Assembly (NCBI GenBank): GCA_022496805.1
Contig: CM040103.1
Coordinates: 20,684,820 to 20,748,819 of the forward strand
From: Pohlia nutans
Lineage: Eukaryota; Streptophyta; Bryopsida; Bryales; Mniaceae
Direction: 5' to 3'
Length of the DNA: 64,000 nucleotides
Part shown: one piece after another, positions 48,444 to 59,102 of the stretch
How the letters are laid out: each line of letters starts with the position of its first letter
How positions within the stretch are numbered: position 1 is the first letter of the stretch
Made by a program: the position numbers and the translations under genes
The notes under the pieces: generated by a model
What the model was told of the DNA's origin: nothing
Databases searched by the model: none
Seen by the model: only the letters and a program-made list of their open reading frames with translations

Positions 48444-48919
48444 TTAATCCGTTCGTGATCTAGTTTCTAAATGCTGGGATGTTTAGGGGTTAACATCCAA
48501 CATAAAAGATGCTACACTTCTAATACGCAAATCTACAGTTTGGAGATGAAGATTACAAACTACGAGGAAGTTGTCTTGTGCAATAGAAGGGAGAAGAAAC
48601 TGGTGCATGGAGCAAAATAGGCATCACCATAGCCAACAAGTGCATTGCAAAACAAAATCGAGGGGTGCGCAGTACTGAACACGTACAAATATACGTGAGT
48701 GCACAGAAGGGGTATTAATTTGAACATCGTCATATTACGTATACATACAATAAACATATTTAGAGCTCAACATATTAATGTATACTTACATTAAACATAT
48801 ATTTAGAACGGAATAGATCTGTATATAAAGGATTTTAAACATAGAACCCCTCGTATACATGGGGGTTTTTAGAAGGGGTTACGAACGCACGTGATTCCTC
48901 AAACATAATGTAAAGTGCA

Positions 48920-48937
48920 CCCCCCCCCCCCCCCCCC
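48920..48937. repeat. Poly-C tract
   Basis: Eighteen consecutive C residues. The length is likely unstable or poorly sequenced. Confidence 0.85.
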
Positions 48938-49345
48938 GAGAAAACAAACGAATGCTTGGAAAAGTTGGCTTGAGAGACTGTCGTTGTAGAGATAGCGTGG
49001 AATCTTGGAGACATGACGAAAATAGAATCAATCATGGTGACAAAATGGAACTATTGTGCCGACGAACTTACAATCTTATACATGCTAAACCAGATCTGAC
49101 TTAGGTCGTAACTAGATTTATTATTGTGAACTCCTAGTAGTATATATTATCAATACATTCCAAGATACATACATATTATTCCAAATATACAAAGTCAATT
49201 TTAAAACTTGTTTTCAAGAAGATTTTCAACAAATATGAAGAAAATTAGATTGTCCTTGTTATTTCAAGCTTTTGGGTTATTAGAATGTTTACTCTCAAAA
49301 GGGGGGATTAGTCTTACACCAATGGCTCTTTGTTCAATAGGCACT

Positions 49346-49754
49346 AAGGGTTGTCAGACCTTCTTCGAGAATGAAACTTCTTTAAAGAATGAGAAAGTAT
49401 GGAGAAAAAAGAGGAGCCAATAGGATGCCCCTCTCCATGAAGGTGTACCTCTCCTCTTCTACCTTGTGAAGAATGAGAATGGAAAATAGAGAATGAGATT
49501 TATCTGCGCAACTCAAGAAGCCGTAGCCGCGACCCTCTTCATCGACAACCAGGGCAAGTAGGGTGAAAAAGAGAAGCAAAGCGGTGAAAAATTCACACGC
49601 AAAACCTTTCTTCACACCCATTCTTCACATTTGGAGGAGAAGAAAGAATCTCCTCAATCTTTAAAGAATGGGTCCTCTGCAATTCAAGGAGAGATGCCAA
49701 ATCCTCATTCTCTCAAAAGGTTGAGAATGGGTAGAAAAAAATGTGACAACCCCT
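49346..49754. mobile_element. MITE with GGGTTGTC ends, copy 2
   Basis: The left end AAGGGTTGTCAGACC and right end GTGACAACCCCT are inverted. ACT lies on both sides (49343-49345 and 49755-49757). The interior resembles 1835-2167. Confidence 0.62.
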
Positions 49755-50221
49755 ACTAATTCATTAGCAGGACGAACAAACACTTTATTCACACATACCT
49801 CAAAAGAGAACCGGAGTTTCTATCCATCTATCTTTCAAGCTTCTGTTGCTGAAGTTTGAACGGGGTTTCTGTTTCGGGCCTCTGTAGCCTGGCCTTCCCT
49901 TGTCCCTAACTCCCACTCGAGGGAGGGAGGGCGCCTGCCTGCCCGGCGGGCGGGGCAGGGTGGGCGGCCCAAACCCTGCCCGGGCGGGAGCAGCAGGGCC
50001 GGGCTCCCAGGCGGGGTGGGGTGCTCACTTGGAACGACCAGGCCGCCCCATCCACTTGTTGGGGAAGTGGATGGGGTGTTGGAAGAGCGTTTTGACGTCT
50101 TCAACAACACTTCTCTGGAGCTCACTTCTCCAACAATAGTTTTTTAGGTGAGCTCACTTCCCCAACAAGTTTTGAAAGTGTGTGTTCATTTAGTTTTTAA
50201 ATTTTTATAGTGTTAGTTTGT

Positions 50222-50600
50222 TAGGGTAGTGTTTTAATTGGTGTATAGTACATTAATTTCTTAGTATTTTAGTTTCTTTTGTGCATTGGTTGATGAGGTG
50301 GGTGTTTGGTGTTGACAAAAGGTCTAAGTTTTCTGTATTTAGGTTGTTGTTAATGGCAAAGGAGGTTTAGGGTTTACAAGTTTGTTCTAAAGGTTTAGGG
50401 TATTATAAGATTGTTAGGTAGGGTTTTAATTGGTGTATAGTACATTAATTTCTTAGTATTTTAGTTTCTTTTGTGCATCGGTTGATGAGGTGGGTGTTTG
50501 GTGTTGATAAAAGGTTTAAGTTTTGTGTATTAAGGTTGTTGTGAATGGAGAAGGAGGTTTAGGGTTTATAGGTTTGTTCTAAGGAACTAGGGTATTATAA
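50222..50600. repeat. 192-bp direct repeat upstream of the accessory gene
   Basis: TTTTAATTGGTGTATAGTAC, GGTGGGTGTTTGGTGTTGA and AGGTTTAGGGTTTA blocks occur twice with 192-bp spacing, followed by a partial third GGTATTATAAGATTGT. The repeat lies in the probable promoter/5' region of the gene at 50727. Confidence 0.8.
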
Positions 50601-50726
50601 GATTGTAGGTTTGGGGAAGTGCAAAGAATTTCCAAGTTTGTATGGTTGTTGTGAAGAGCAAATAACATATTAACAAATTTGCTTGTTTGTTTAGGGTTTG
50701 TACGAGATTCATAAACATCAACCAGT

Positions 50727-51600
50727 ATGGCCCCCAAGCGGAAGAGAAGTGAGTATGAAAAAGAGAGAAGAAGGGAGGATGCCGCCAAGGAGAACGAGAA
50801 AAATGCCCGTGATCGGGCATTCAAGCGAATCGATCGAAGCCTTCCAAATGAATTAGAGAAGGAGACGAGTAAGATTGGTCCTCCTCATCCTTTGCCGGCG
50901 CTTGTCGCTAAGAACACGTTAGTTCTAGCACAACGTGCCGGATTTTTGGACTCTTTAAAACACTTGAAGGTTTCCGATTTAGAGACCTTTATCCATGTGC
51001 TTGCTGATTTTCACCATCCTTTTGTTCAAACGATTTCGGATGCTTTGGAGAAGTATGAGGGATCTCTTTCACCATCAACCCTTTCAAGAACTTATTTCGC
51101 CGCTCCGTGGCATTTTAAAGGTATTTATCTATCAATTTTAGGGTTTATTTGTTATTTCTTTTTGGGTTTGTTTGTTGTTCCCTATTTCACTAGTGTTTGT
51201 ATAATGAGCCATATATGAGTCATGTTGATAGTTATATATAATTATGTTCTAAGACATATATTTGGTGAATTTAATCCATATTGCAGAACATTACTGGGTA
51301 GAGATGAAACAAAGTAGGGCGGAAGACCTTTGCTGTTTGTTACTTGCGAATGAATTTGATTATGCCACGCTTTTATGGGATCAAGAAGAAGAATGGAAAA
51401 CAAAATTCATTGCAAACAAACAAGATCTTTGGAGGTTGCAGCATACCATGCGAATTATCAAGGACGGACATACACAAGAGAATTCAACCACGGTTGTTTC
51501 GGAAGTCGGTCCATCTAGGGGAAGGGGACGAGGTAGAGGAGGTAGGGGAAGAGGGAGGGGAAGAGTAAATGGTAGGGGAAGCAGAAAATCTTCAAAATAG
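50727..51600 (+). CDS. Transposon accessory protein, 235 aa, basic with RG-rich tail
   Basis: Exons 50727-51120 and 51287-51600 (intron GTATTT...TTGCAG) join to 236 codons. I do not recognise the family. The N-terminus is strongly charged and coiled-coil-like (KRKRSEYEKERRRED) with a likely nuclear signal. The middle is a helical, Leu-rich region ending in an acidic/Trp stretch (LLWDQEEEWKTKF). The C-terminal 30 residues are Arg-Gly repeats (RGRGRGGRGRGRGR), a typical nucleic-acid-binding tail. It lies within the ends of the Mutator-like element and is divergent from, not overlapping, the transposase. This suggests a helper or DNA-binding product, as MULEs often carry a second gene. Unlike the transposase it has no visible break. 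A captured host gene is the alternative. Confidence 0.65.
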
Positions 51601-52150
51601 CGGTCCGGTTTAGGACTCGGCAATTCTGGATTGACTTTGTAAGCACAATCAGAATTAGAGTTTAGGGTGCATGGCTTTTTAGGGTTTAAGGTTGAAGGGG
51701 GAGGTCTCATGCTTTTGTTAGCAGTTTTTGAGTAAGTTTTATATATATGAAGGGTTTTATTTTATTTTATTTTATTTCTTTTCATTTCTTTCTTCTCTAG
51801 TTTCTTGTTGGCAAACTCTAGTGTCATAGTTCAATCATAGGAATCCCTAAGTGCCTACATGTTTTTGGCAGTACCCAATTGTATTATAAATTGCGGCTTC
51901 TGTAACGTTTTTGAGCTTCACCTTTAGAAGAACATGTAAGACATCTTTGTCATAAATCATACGTACATGTGAATTTGAAATATAATGTTGTATGTTTTTC
52001 AAATGCATTTATAAGAATAAACTTTGAAAATTAATTAAAGTTTTAATTTGAACCTCCAAGTTCCCAATCAATCATATTGTGCTTGATTCTTGGTCAAAAG
52101 TCCAAAACAACAAGTAATTTAGCTTTATTGTATTGGGTGTTTTAATGAAA
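51601..52150. other. 3' flank of the accessory gene
   Basis: AT-rich, with a TTTTATTTTATTTTATTTC run near 51757. No gene is seen. Confidence 0.5.
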
Positions 52151-52157
52151 TGTTTAA

Positions 52158-53337
52158 CCCCTAAAGGACCAGGTGGACACATTGTGTCCTCGAATAATTT
52201 CATTACTTTAATAACTTGTTTGGATTTCATAATTTTGACTCAATGTTCACTAAAGAATTGAACATGTTTGTTTCAATAACACAAAAATCCTTCAAGATTT
52301 GCAATTACGTTGATTGATTCATCGGGAAAAATTAAAACATCGACGTAGGTGAACTTGGGACAAAGTACTTAGGGCGATTGAGGACTTGGAGGCCGTTTTC
52401 ACACTTTGACGTCACATTTGTAAAATGAAAGAAGTGGTCAATATGTAAAACATTTGTCATAATTGCATCATTAACACTATAAAATAATTACGGGAAATGT
52501 TTAAATATATTTTAAATAGAATCTTTTCAAAATAATTGGAATATTTTCTATATATTTTATATTTATTTTGGAATATGTTGGAATATTCCAAATATATATT
52601 TGAATTCTTTAATACATTTTTGCATTGTAAAAATTAATAACAATCACAAACACCGGCTGAACGAGTCACCAACAAATCACTTCACCTCGGGGAGGTCACT
52701 TCCAAATATTACGTAACAACGTGCGAACAAAGATAGGGTCCAAAAAAATCTTTGAAGATAATTTTTATAAATGATTTACATTAATATAGGATGCTCGCAA
52801 TTCATTACAAGAATAAAAATGAAAATATTCTTGAAATATTACTAATTATAGTAAGAATTATTTTTAATTTTTAGGGTACTTTTAAATACCCTTTGTTCAC
52901 ACGTGATACTCAAAAGATACAAAGAGTGACCTCCCTGAGCACTTCACCCAAACATAAATCTTTGAGAATCAATCATTGTTGTTGTATTTAGTTTTACAAC
53001 ACCATTTTTTGTGGACACCTAGATATAGTAGATCTGTGTATACTCCTAAACTTTCAAAAGGTAATCATGGTTTTTATATTTATGTGCAAGTTTGCAATGA
53101 ATGACCTGTTGGTTTTATTTAAAATTCTTAGAAATCGACTTATGATCAAACCTTATAATCACGTAATATATACGGTATATTGTTCTGGAAATTGATGTAT
53201 AGTCTCATGACTAAGTCCTTTTTGAACTTCAACGATGAAGTTTACTACATGAATACTAATCAAGAGATACAATTGCCTTTTTGAAAGCATCAGAAGAAAG
53301 TGATAAAATTTTAGGAATGAGCATGGTCCTTTAGGGG
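52158..53337. mobile_element. TTAA element, CCCCTAAAGGACC family, long copy
   Basis: TTAA lies at 52154-52157; the right flank TCAA is a decayed TTAA. The ends are CCCCTAAAGGACCAGG and ATGGTCCTTTAGGGG. It is 1180 bp, inserted in the Mutator-like element between its two genes. The block at 52687-52940 also occurs in the palindrome arms (27482-27730, mirror 40980-41225), so those arms carry a relative. Confidence 0.78.
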
Positions 53338-53341
53338 TCAA

Positions 53342-54020
53342 TGATACATCTTTGGTTCATTGGATTTGGAGAATAGACTTCATTTGCAAAGTTTTCACCG
53401 TCAAGAATTTTGCAATTTGAGTGTCCAAAATAGAAAAGGCTTTTGAAATTTGAAATTTTTGTCAAATGAATCCTCTATATATATTTATATTTAGAATGAG
53501 AGAGAGGCCATCAAAACACAAAATCATATAACTCAAATAATCACCTTATCATTTATTAAAGGAAGAACATTTAAAAGAATCCATTATTCATGTATGGTAA
53601 CCTACAAAAAGGATATCATCGGAACAATGACATCAGTAATAGAATACGAGCAAAAAAATATCATATGTTATTACAAAAAAAACAAAAGGAGGATTGACAA
53701 TCAAACACCAAAGCTTCAAAAGATACTCTTGAAGATACTACATCACCAACTACATCAACAATAGAATGAAACTAAAGGAATAACACATGTGTTAAGTGAA
53801 AAAAAAAAGTACTCAAACAATTGCATCAAGTAAGAATAGAATATGAATAAAGTGGTATCAAATGTCACTAGGGTTTATCAGAGGATGAATATTGCAAAGG
53901 ATGCAATAATTAATCGCGATCAACGCCAAAAAGCTAGTGCATAAACTATTGCATCAAAATAGATCAAAACTAAATATACATTACTTAGAATTTAAAAATA
54001 TGAAAGTTGAAAGAAAAATC
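53342..54020. other. 3' flank of the transposase pseudogene
   Basis: AT-rich, no gene or paired repeat seen. Confidence 0.4.
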
Positions 54021-54024
54021 CACA

Positions 54025-57000
54025 TTATGTTTGCTCCACCATAATGTCACTATCACAATTGCGGCAATTGACTGAAACGTCACCCTTTTCTACCATTGTT
54101 TTTGTCATACATACCTGACAAACAACTTTGGGTACTCGTGGAAAAAAAACCCTCTTGGTTTTTGATGTAGACACCAATGTATGACCTTGTCGTTTGTGAG
54201 GAGGTCGTTCCGCAATGTTTTCACCCTTGCTTGCATCCTTGGTATCTTCATAAGTCTTTGCACTTGATCTTGTACTTGATCCAAAACCCATTTTTGTGCG
54301 CTTCACGTTAGCTTGAATGGTAGAAATAGAACCTTTCATAGGAAGATCTATTATGGCGGGCCTATCAAATGTAAACGACTCTTCCATCGACTCAATGTAG
54401 CGATTACATAAATCGATTTTGTGTTTCCATTCCTCCGCTCTAACATGTATCAAACTAGACTCCAATGATTGACATACCTTTGAAATTCTTGCTTGCAATT
54501 GAAGAAGTTCAATCCTCCGTTCTTCTTCAAAGGAATTGTGAATTTCGATTAGTTCTGAGGCGTTTTCTTCAAGTATCGTCGAGTCTTCCAGGTTGAATAC
54601 AATCAGTTCTTCATGTGGCACTTGAGAATCAACCGGTTCGAATAATTTGAAATCGGTCGAAAATACTTCTTCAGTATAAGTTGTAATCCGATAATGTGTT
54701 TCCAAGTTGTTATAGGTGCTGCACAATCACAATAATGACAACCTAATGACACGTTATATGTCGTGTCCGGTTTAGTCTCACTTTGAATGCGGAAGAGGAG
54801 GAAATCTTTGTTGACGATTTGAAGAACTCCGTCGGGATTTAGGGTATACAATTTACAAATCCTCTCTCCACCCTTCATACGCCGTTGATGGGCCTTGTCA
54901 TTTGCCCTCCTTGAAAACCTTCCGGAATCACCTACACAAACAATTTCAAAATAGATTTTATCCCTTAGTACTAAAGAAGTACATTTTCCAAAATAATTTG
55001 TATTTCATGAAATAAAATATAATTAGATTTGGTAAACATCACAATCAAACGTCATTACCTACTTCCCATTCTATAATTACTTTATAGAATGAAAGCAAAT
55101 CATTCAAAGTGGGTTAGAGGGTACTTACTTGTGCCTTGTCGTAATTTGAAATAATCCAAGAGTGTGGGTCCTCCAACCCGAGTTCCATCTTTGGCGCTCC
55201 CCATTATCGCCACCACTAAATCCCGAAGAGAGCGATTTACTTTACCCATTAGTAATGAGTACTTTATCCACTCCCAATGCCTCTCGACATGATTGGTCGT
55301 GTCCATGCCTCCGTACGAGAACATGCGGCCAAACTTAGGCCACAACGATCTCCAAGGTGACAAAGGGCTAGTCCACCCCGAATGCATATATTGAATTACT
55401 CCCGGAACGTCTTGAAACACTCGAAAGAGGTTTTGAACATTGACATCGAAATGAGCTTCCACCGGACAATGTACTAGTGTCATAAGCAATTGCCACAATT
55501 CATCTCTCCTATCACATGGAACGCGAGGGAGAAGATGCTCACTCCATGCTTTCATAGCATGGAAGTGACAAAGTAAAACCTTACATGCAATTTGTTCACC
55601 CCCTATTCGTTCATCCTTCCAACAAAAAGGATCATTTCTCACAATGTTGTTATGGCATTCAAAGATGTCTTATCTTTGTCTATAAGAATTGCACTAGGTA
55701 TTACATTCCCCATGTTTTTGAAAACATACTCCAAAGCAATTTCAATAGCAATACCTTGATGACCTTTTCCCTTGTCTTTGGAGCAAAGCATATAAAAAAC
55801 TGGCATGCCCCGCCCGTCGTCATTCGGGACAACCGCAGCATATAATGGTAGGTCGTAATTGTTGGTTTTGAAGGTAGAATCCAACGCCCACGAGTTCCCC
55901 GTAGAAAATCGCTTAGCAATGTCTCTCATGAAGTCATCTTGGATGACGACAATAAAAGGTCTTTTTCGTACGTCTTCGTGCTTCTTGTCATACTTTTGGT
56001 AAAAAATCACCTTTCCTTTGGCTTGTAGCCCAAGAATTTCAAGTTGAGTGGCATCCCAATCATCTTTCCGTGCGGCATCTACAAAGGTCATACAAAACAC
56101 CTTAGTTAAGTATAAGACATACAAAAATCTTAATAATACACAAAACAATGATGTTGACTAATGAAAGTAGAAAATGTTAGAAGAACGCACCACTTAGTCT
56201 AGTGGAATATGATAATGCCTCGACCTCCTCCACAAAAATAAAAAATCGAAAGGTGACTTGTTCAAAATAGGTCACCATATTTTTAAACTTCATTGCTTCT
56301 TGGACTGAAGCAACAGCTACGGTTGAAGGAGACACCATCCTTTTTAAATTCTCAGTTGCAAATGAAAGCACCAAAGGATGAACCGGTAAGAAGTACTTGT
56401 CACTCTCACTTCCCGGGTTGTGACCGGATTGTTCGGAGTGCACATGGATTTCGGCTATTGATTGGTTAGCAACTTCAACACATGCCTTTGTGTTCACAGA
56501 AGGCACAATTGTTTTCAAAAGAAACTTGTAGTCACATTTGCAAGATTTCCGCTCACGCCGGGTAGAATCCACTTCTTTCTTTACCCTATCCCGAATTCTT
56601 CGTTTCCCCCCTCTATGAGAAAAGTAATACATCACCAACGAAGTTTTTGTTTGCCTCGACCTTTTGACTCTACGAACTACTATATGTTTCGCACATATAT
56701 TGTTAAGAGTTTCTTCCAACTCTTCTAATGGAACTTTAACAAATTCATCCCAAAATGGTTTTAAACCACTACAAGTTGCACAAGATTGGATACACCGTTC
56801 TATAAAGGAATGTGGGATCCCACCCACTCTTGCATCGGTAGACCATTGTTCTCGTATAGAATTAACCGTGGATTTCAAAGACGAATGTTTGTCACTAACA
56901 TGGCAATGGGCTTGCTTCACAATAGAATGCCAAAGGTCACTTGAAGTTATCCCTCGCCCCATCTTATCACTACATGAGCTTAAAAGAAGTCCATATGGAC

Positions 57001-57529
57001 TATCTACAACTTTTAAAAGTTTTTGCAACCGTACCCAACGTTCTACAATGTGCACTGGATCATTGGGATCAACAGGTCTACCATGGTGTTGAAGAAAAGG
57101 TAGGAAATTGGGATCGGCGGTCCGTATTTGAAGAAAACTAGGTTGCAACCCCGATACTACACATTGAATCATGAGTATCAAACTAAATTTGGTAAAATTA
57201 AAACCATTGGGCATTGATTCAACACTTACATTGTCAAATGAAATAAACTCAATGCCTTCTTCTTTGATAAAGTCCAAATCGTGTGATAGTTGTTGCCCCA
57301 CTATGTCCTCCTCAACTTCTTCATCTCCAAAACCTCCTTGCTCTCCTTTACCATTCGATTCATTGTCACTTGAGTAGTAATCAAGTAGTCCGGAATATGA
57401 CAATGCTATATTTTGACTACCTAAAACATCACAAAAGAGTTCATCCGCCCCTACCACAAATTCTAAGTCGTCATCAAAATCCGAAGGATAAAAGAAGGCA
57501 TCCTCCGAGGAGGTTGAGGGTATCTCCAT
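54025..57529 (-). pseudogene. MULE transposase with SWIM finger, copy A, frameshifted
   Basis: Minus-strand exons as read: 57529-56191, 56078-55129 and 54931-54025. MULE transposases cut and join Mutator-like elements with a D-D-E catalytic core. First Asp: ALDSTFKTNNYDLPLYAAVV. Second Asp: AILIDKDKTSLNAI, followed by the usual LCHFHAMKAW. Probable Glu: TTNHVERHWEWIKY. A SWIM-type zinc motif follows (HYCDC...WKH), but the third Cys, present in copy B as CKH, is Trp here. Two frame breaks occur: one at about 55650, just after the second Asp motif, and one at about 54655, after the SWIM motif. Beyond it, a coiled region and a C-terminal CxxC-type finger (CQVC...CRNCDSDIMV) remain. An ORF-neutral GTAAGT...GTAG at 57229-57157 is not treated as an intron. 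The gene is dead unless the breaks are sequence errors. Confidence 0.8.
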
Positions 57530-58164
57530 GAAATACCGTCGAAGCGATAAGATTTACCTAATCCATTAGAGTTCACTTAAAGCAATAGAGTGCAATTACA
57601 CTTTGAGCTAAAGAATTGTATGAACCCTAGAATATTGTTGTTCAAATTATCAATCCTAGTACAATCCTACAAAGACCCTAAACTTCCATGAAGGGCCAAA
57701 CCCTAAACCATCAATTGCTCTCTACTACAATGCAAACCCTAAACCACTTCTATTGACTTACAACTCCACCTTATCACTCTCACTAAACAAAACATTTCTA
57801 CCAAAGAGTTGCGAAACCCTAAACCCACAAACACTTGAAGCCCCATCCATATTTCCATATTATGGATGGGTGTACTAAAGTAGGAGGCTCTAAACCCACC
57901 CCTTTAACGGTTGTGGCATTATGAGGACACATGGAGAAATAAACATGATTTTTCACTAGAAGAGAAATCTAAGCAAAGACCAACATATTTTGAATCGAAA
58001 AATGTGGATGTTCATAAAAATAGTAATGAATATTTGAAGTTGAAATGATGTGGGTTCTAAAGTGGTGCTCTCCACCACGGGTACATTTAAACTTCAAAAT
58101 GTTCGTCCTTGGTAGAGTGCGGGTTTAGAACCGTGGCGGTTTTAGAGCCCTCTACCTTGCATTG
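57530..58164 (-). promoter_or_regulatory. Transposase upstream region with telo-box-like motifs
   Basis: ACCCTAAA occurs at least four times on the + strand between 57670 and 57830, so the transposase strand reads TTTAGGGT. The accessory gene has TTTAGGGTTT several times upstream (50367-50700) in the same relation to its start. These are like plant telo-boxes. Near 58050-58160 a decayed repeat ends AGAGCCCTCTACCTT. Confidence 0.4.
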
Positions 58165-58168
58165 TTAA

Positions 58169-58402
58169 CCCTTAACGACAATGCCAGCCCTACGGGCTTG
58201 GTTTTAGTTCGGAAGATTCTTGCTTATAACCTCTACACCATTGCACCAAATGGGGTTTTTGAAATTCCAAACCGAGCACCTTAGAGAGATCTATATTTCT
58301 TTAGAATAAAGCTAAAATAAATTAAAGATAGAATCATGCTTAAAATGGGATTTCAAATGAGATTTTGGGTGTGGTATCGGGAAAGGAATTGTCATTTAAA
58401 TG
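58169..58402. mobile_element. TTAA element, CCCTTAACGACA family, inverted copy
   Basis: TTAA lies at 58165-58168 and 58403-58406. It starts CCCTTAACGACA and ends TTGTCATTTAAATG (diverged). It is related to 5842-6075 in reverse relative orientation (ACGGGCTTG near the left end). Confidence 0.68.
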
Positions 58403-58417
58403 TTAAGTTTACTAACC

Positions 58418-58590
58418 CATCCACTTATTCAGGAAGTGGATGGAACGCTCTTTCAACACCCCATCCACTTATTGAGGAAGTGGATGGGACGCTCTTCCTA
58501 AACCCCATCCACTTGTTGAGAAAGTGGATGGTACGGCCTGGAGCGCGCGCCCCTGGACCCCATCCACTTCCCCAACAAGTGGATGGGGCG
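58418..58590. repeat. Four hairpin units CCATCCACTT-loop-AAGTGGATGG
   Basis: Each unit is a 10-bp stem with a 6-8 base loop. They start near 58419, 58464, 58506 and 58560, with GACGCTCTT-like spacers. The left end of the element has one such unit at 50049-50078. They occupy the inner part of the right terminal repeat. Confidence 0.8.
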
Positions 58591-58816
58591 GTCTGGTCGT
58601 TCCCAGGGCGATCCCCGCCCCTGCTGACGGGGCAGCCCGGCCCCGCATGGGAGCCCGGCCCCGGCCCTGCCGCTCCCGCCCGAGGAGGGTTTGGGCCGCC
58701 CACCCTGCCCCGCCCGCCGGGCAGGCATGCGCCCTCCCTTCCCCGAGTGGGAGTTAGGGACGAGGCTGGCCTTCCCTCGGGACTAACGGCGCCTCGGAAT
58801 GGCGCCGGCGCTTGAT

Positions 58817-59102
58817 CCCTGCCCCGTCCGTACTTGCGGCCGCGACGATGCTCGATGGTCTGCCTGGCCCGACCTGTCCCCGCTCCCTGCGATCTCCCCC
58901 GCTCCCTGCGCGTTCCCGAGGCTCCTGCGCGTTCCCTAGGCTCCCCACAGCCTTCATACCCGCCAGCAGAAAACCGGGCGTAGAAAACTCCCCATGTACT
59001 CTGATCTCAAAAGGCCGTACTCCCAAAACTGGGAGCAAAAACTAAGAGCCTACCTTCCCCTCTCCATGTATGAGGGACTCTAAGCATAAGGTGGTTAAAA
59101 AA
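58817..59102. repeat. GC-rich foldback arm, left
   Basis: This pairs with 60944-61232 in reverse. Shared blocks include TTGCGGCCGCGACGATG, CTGCCTGGCCCGACCTGTCC, CCATGTACTCTGATCTCAAA and AGGGACTCTAAGCATAAGG. Short GCTCCTGCGCGTTCCC tandem units lie inside. Confidence 0.85.

Larger units (their letters stand above)
49885..58775. mobile_element. Mutator-like element with GC-rich inverted ends
   Basis: GC-rich blocks at 49885-50105 and about 58410-58775 are inverted relatives. Both read, from inside out, GTGGATGGGGCGG, GGTCGTTCC, TTTGGGCCGCCCACCCTGCC, CCGCCCGCCGGGCAGGCA and GAGTGGGAGTTAGGGAC. Between them lie an accessory gene (+) and a MULE-type transposase (-). Exact tips and target duplication could not be fixed. 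The transposase is broken, so this copy is not autonomous now. Confidence 0.65.

Noticed and set aside
58425..58815. GC-rich proline/arginine-rich frames
   Set aside because: Open frames are expected in GC-rich terminal repeats; all frames are equally open.
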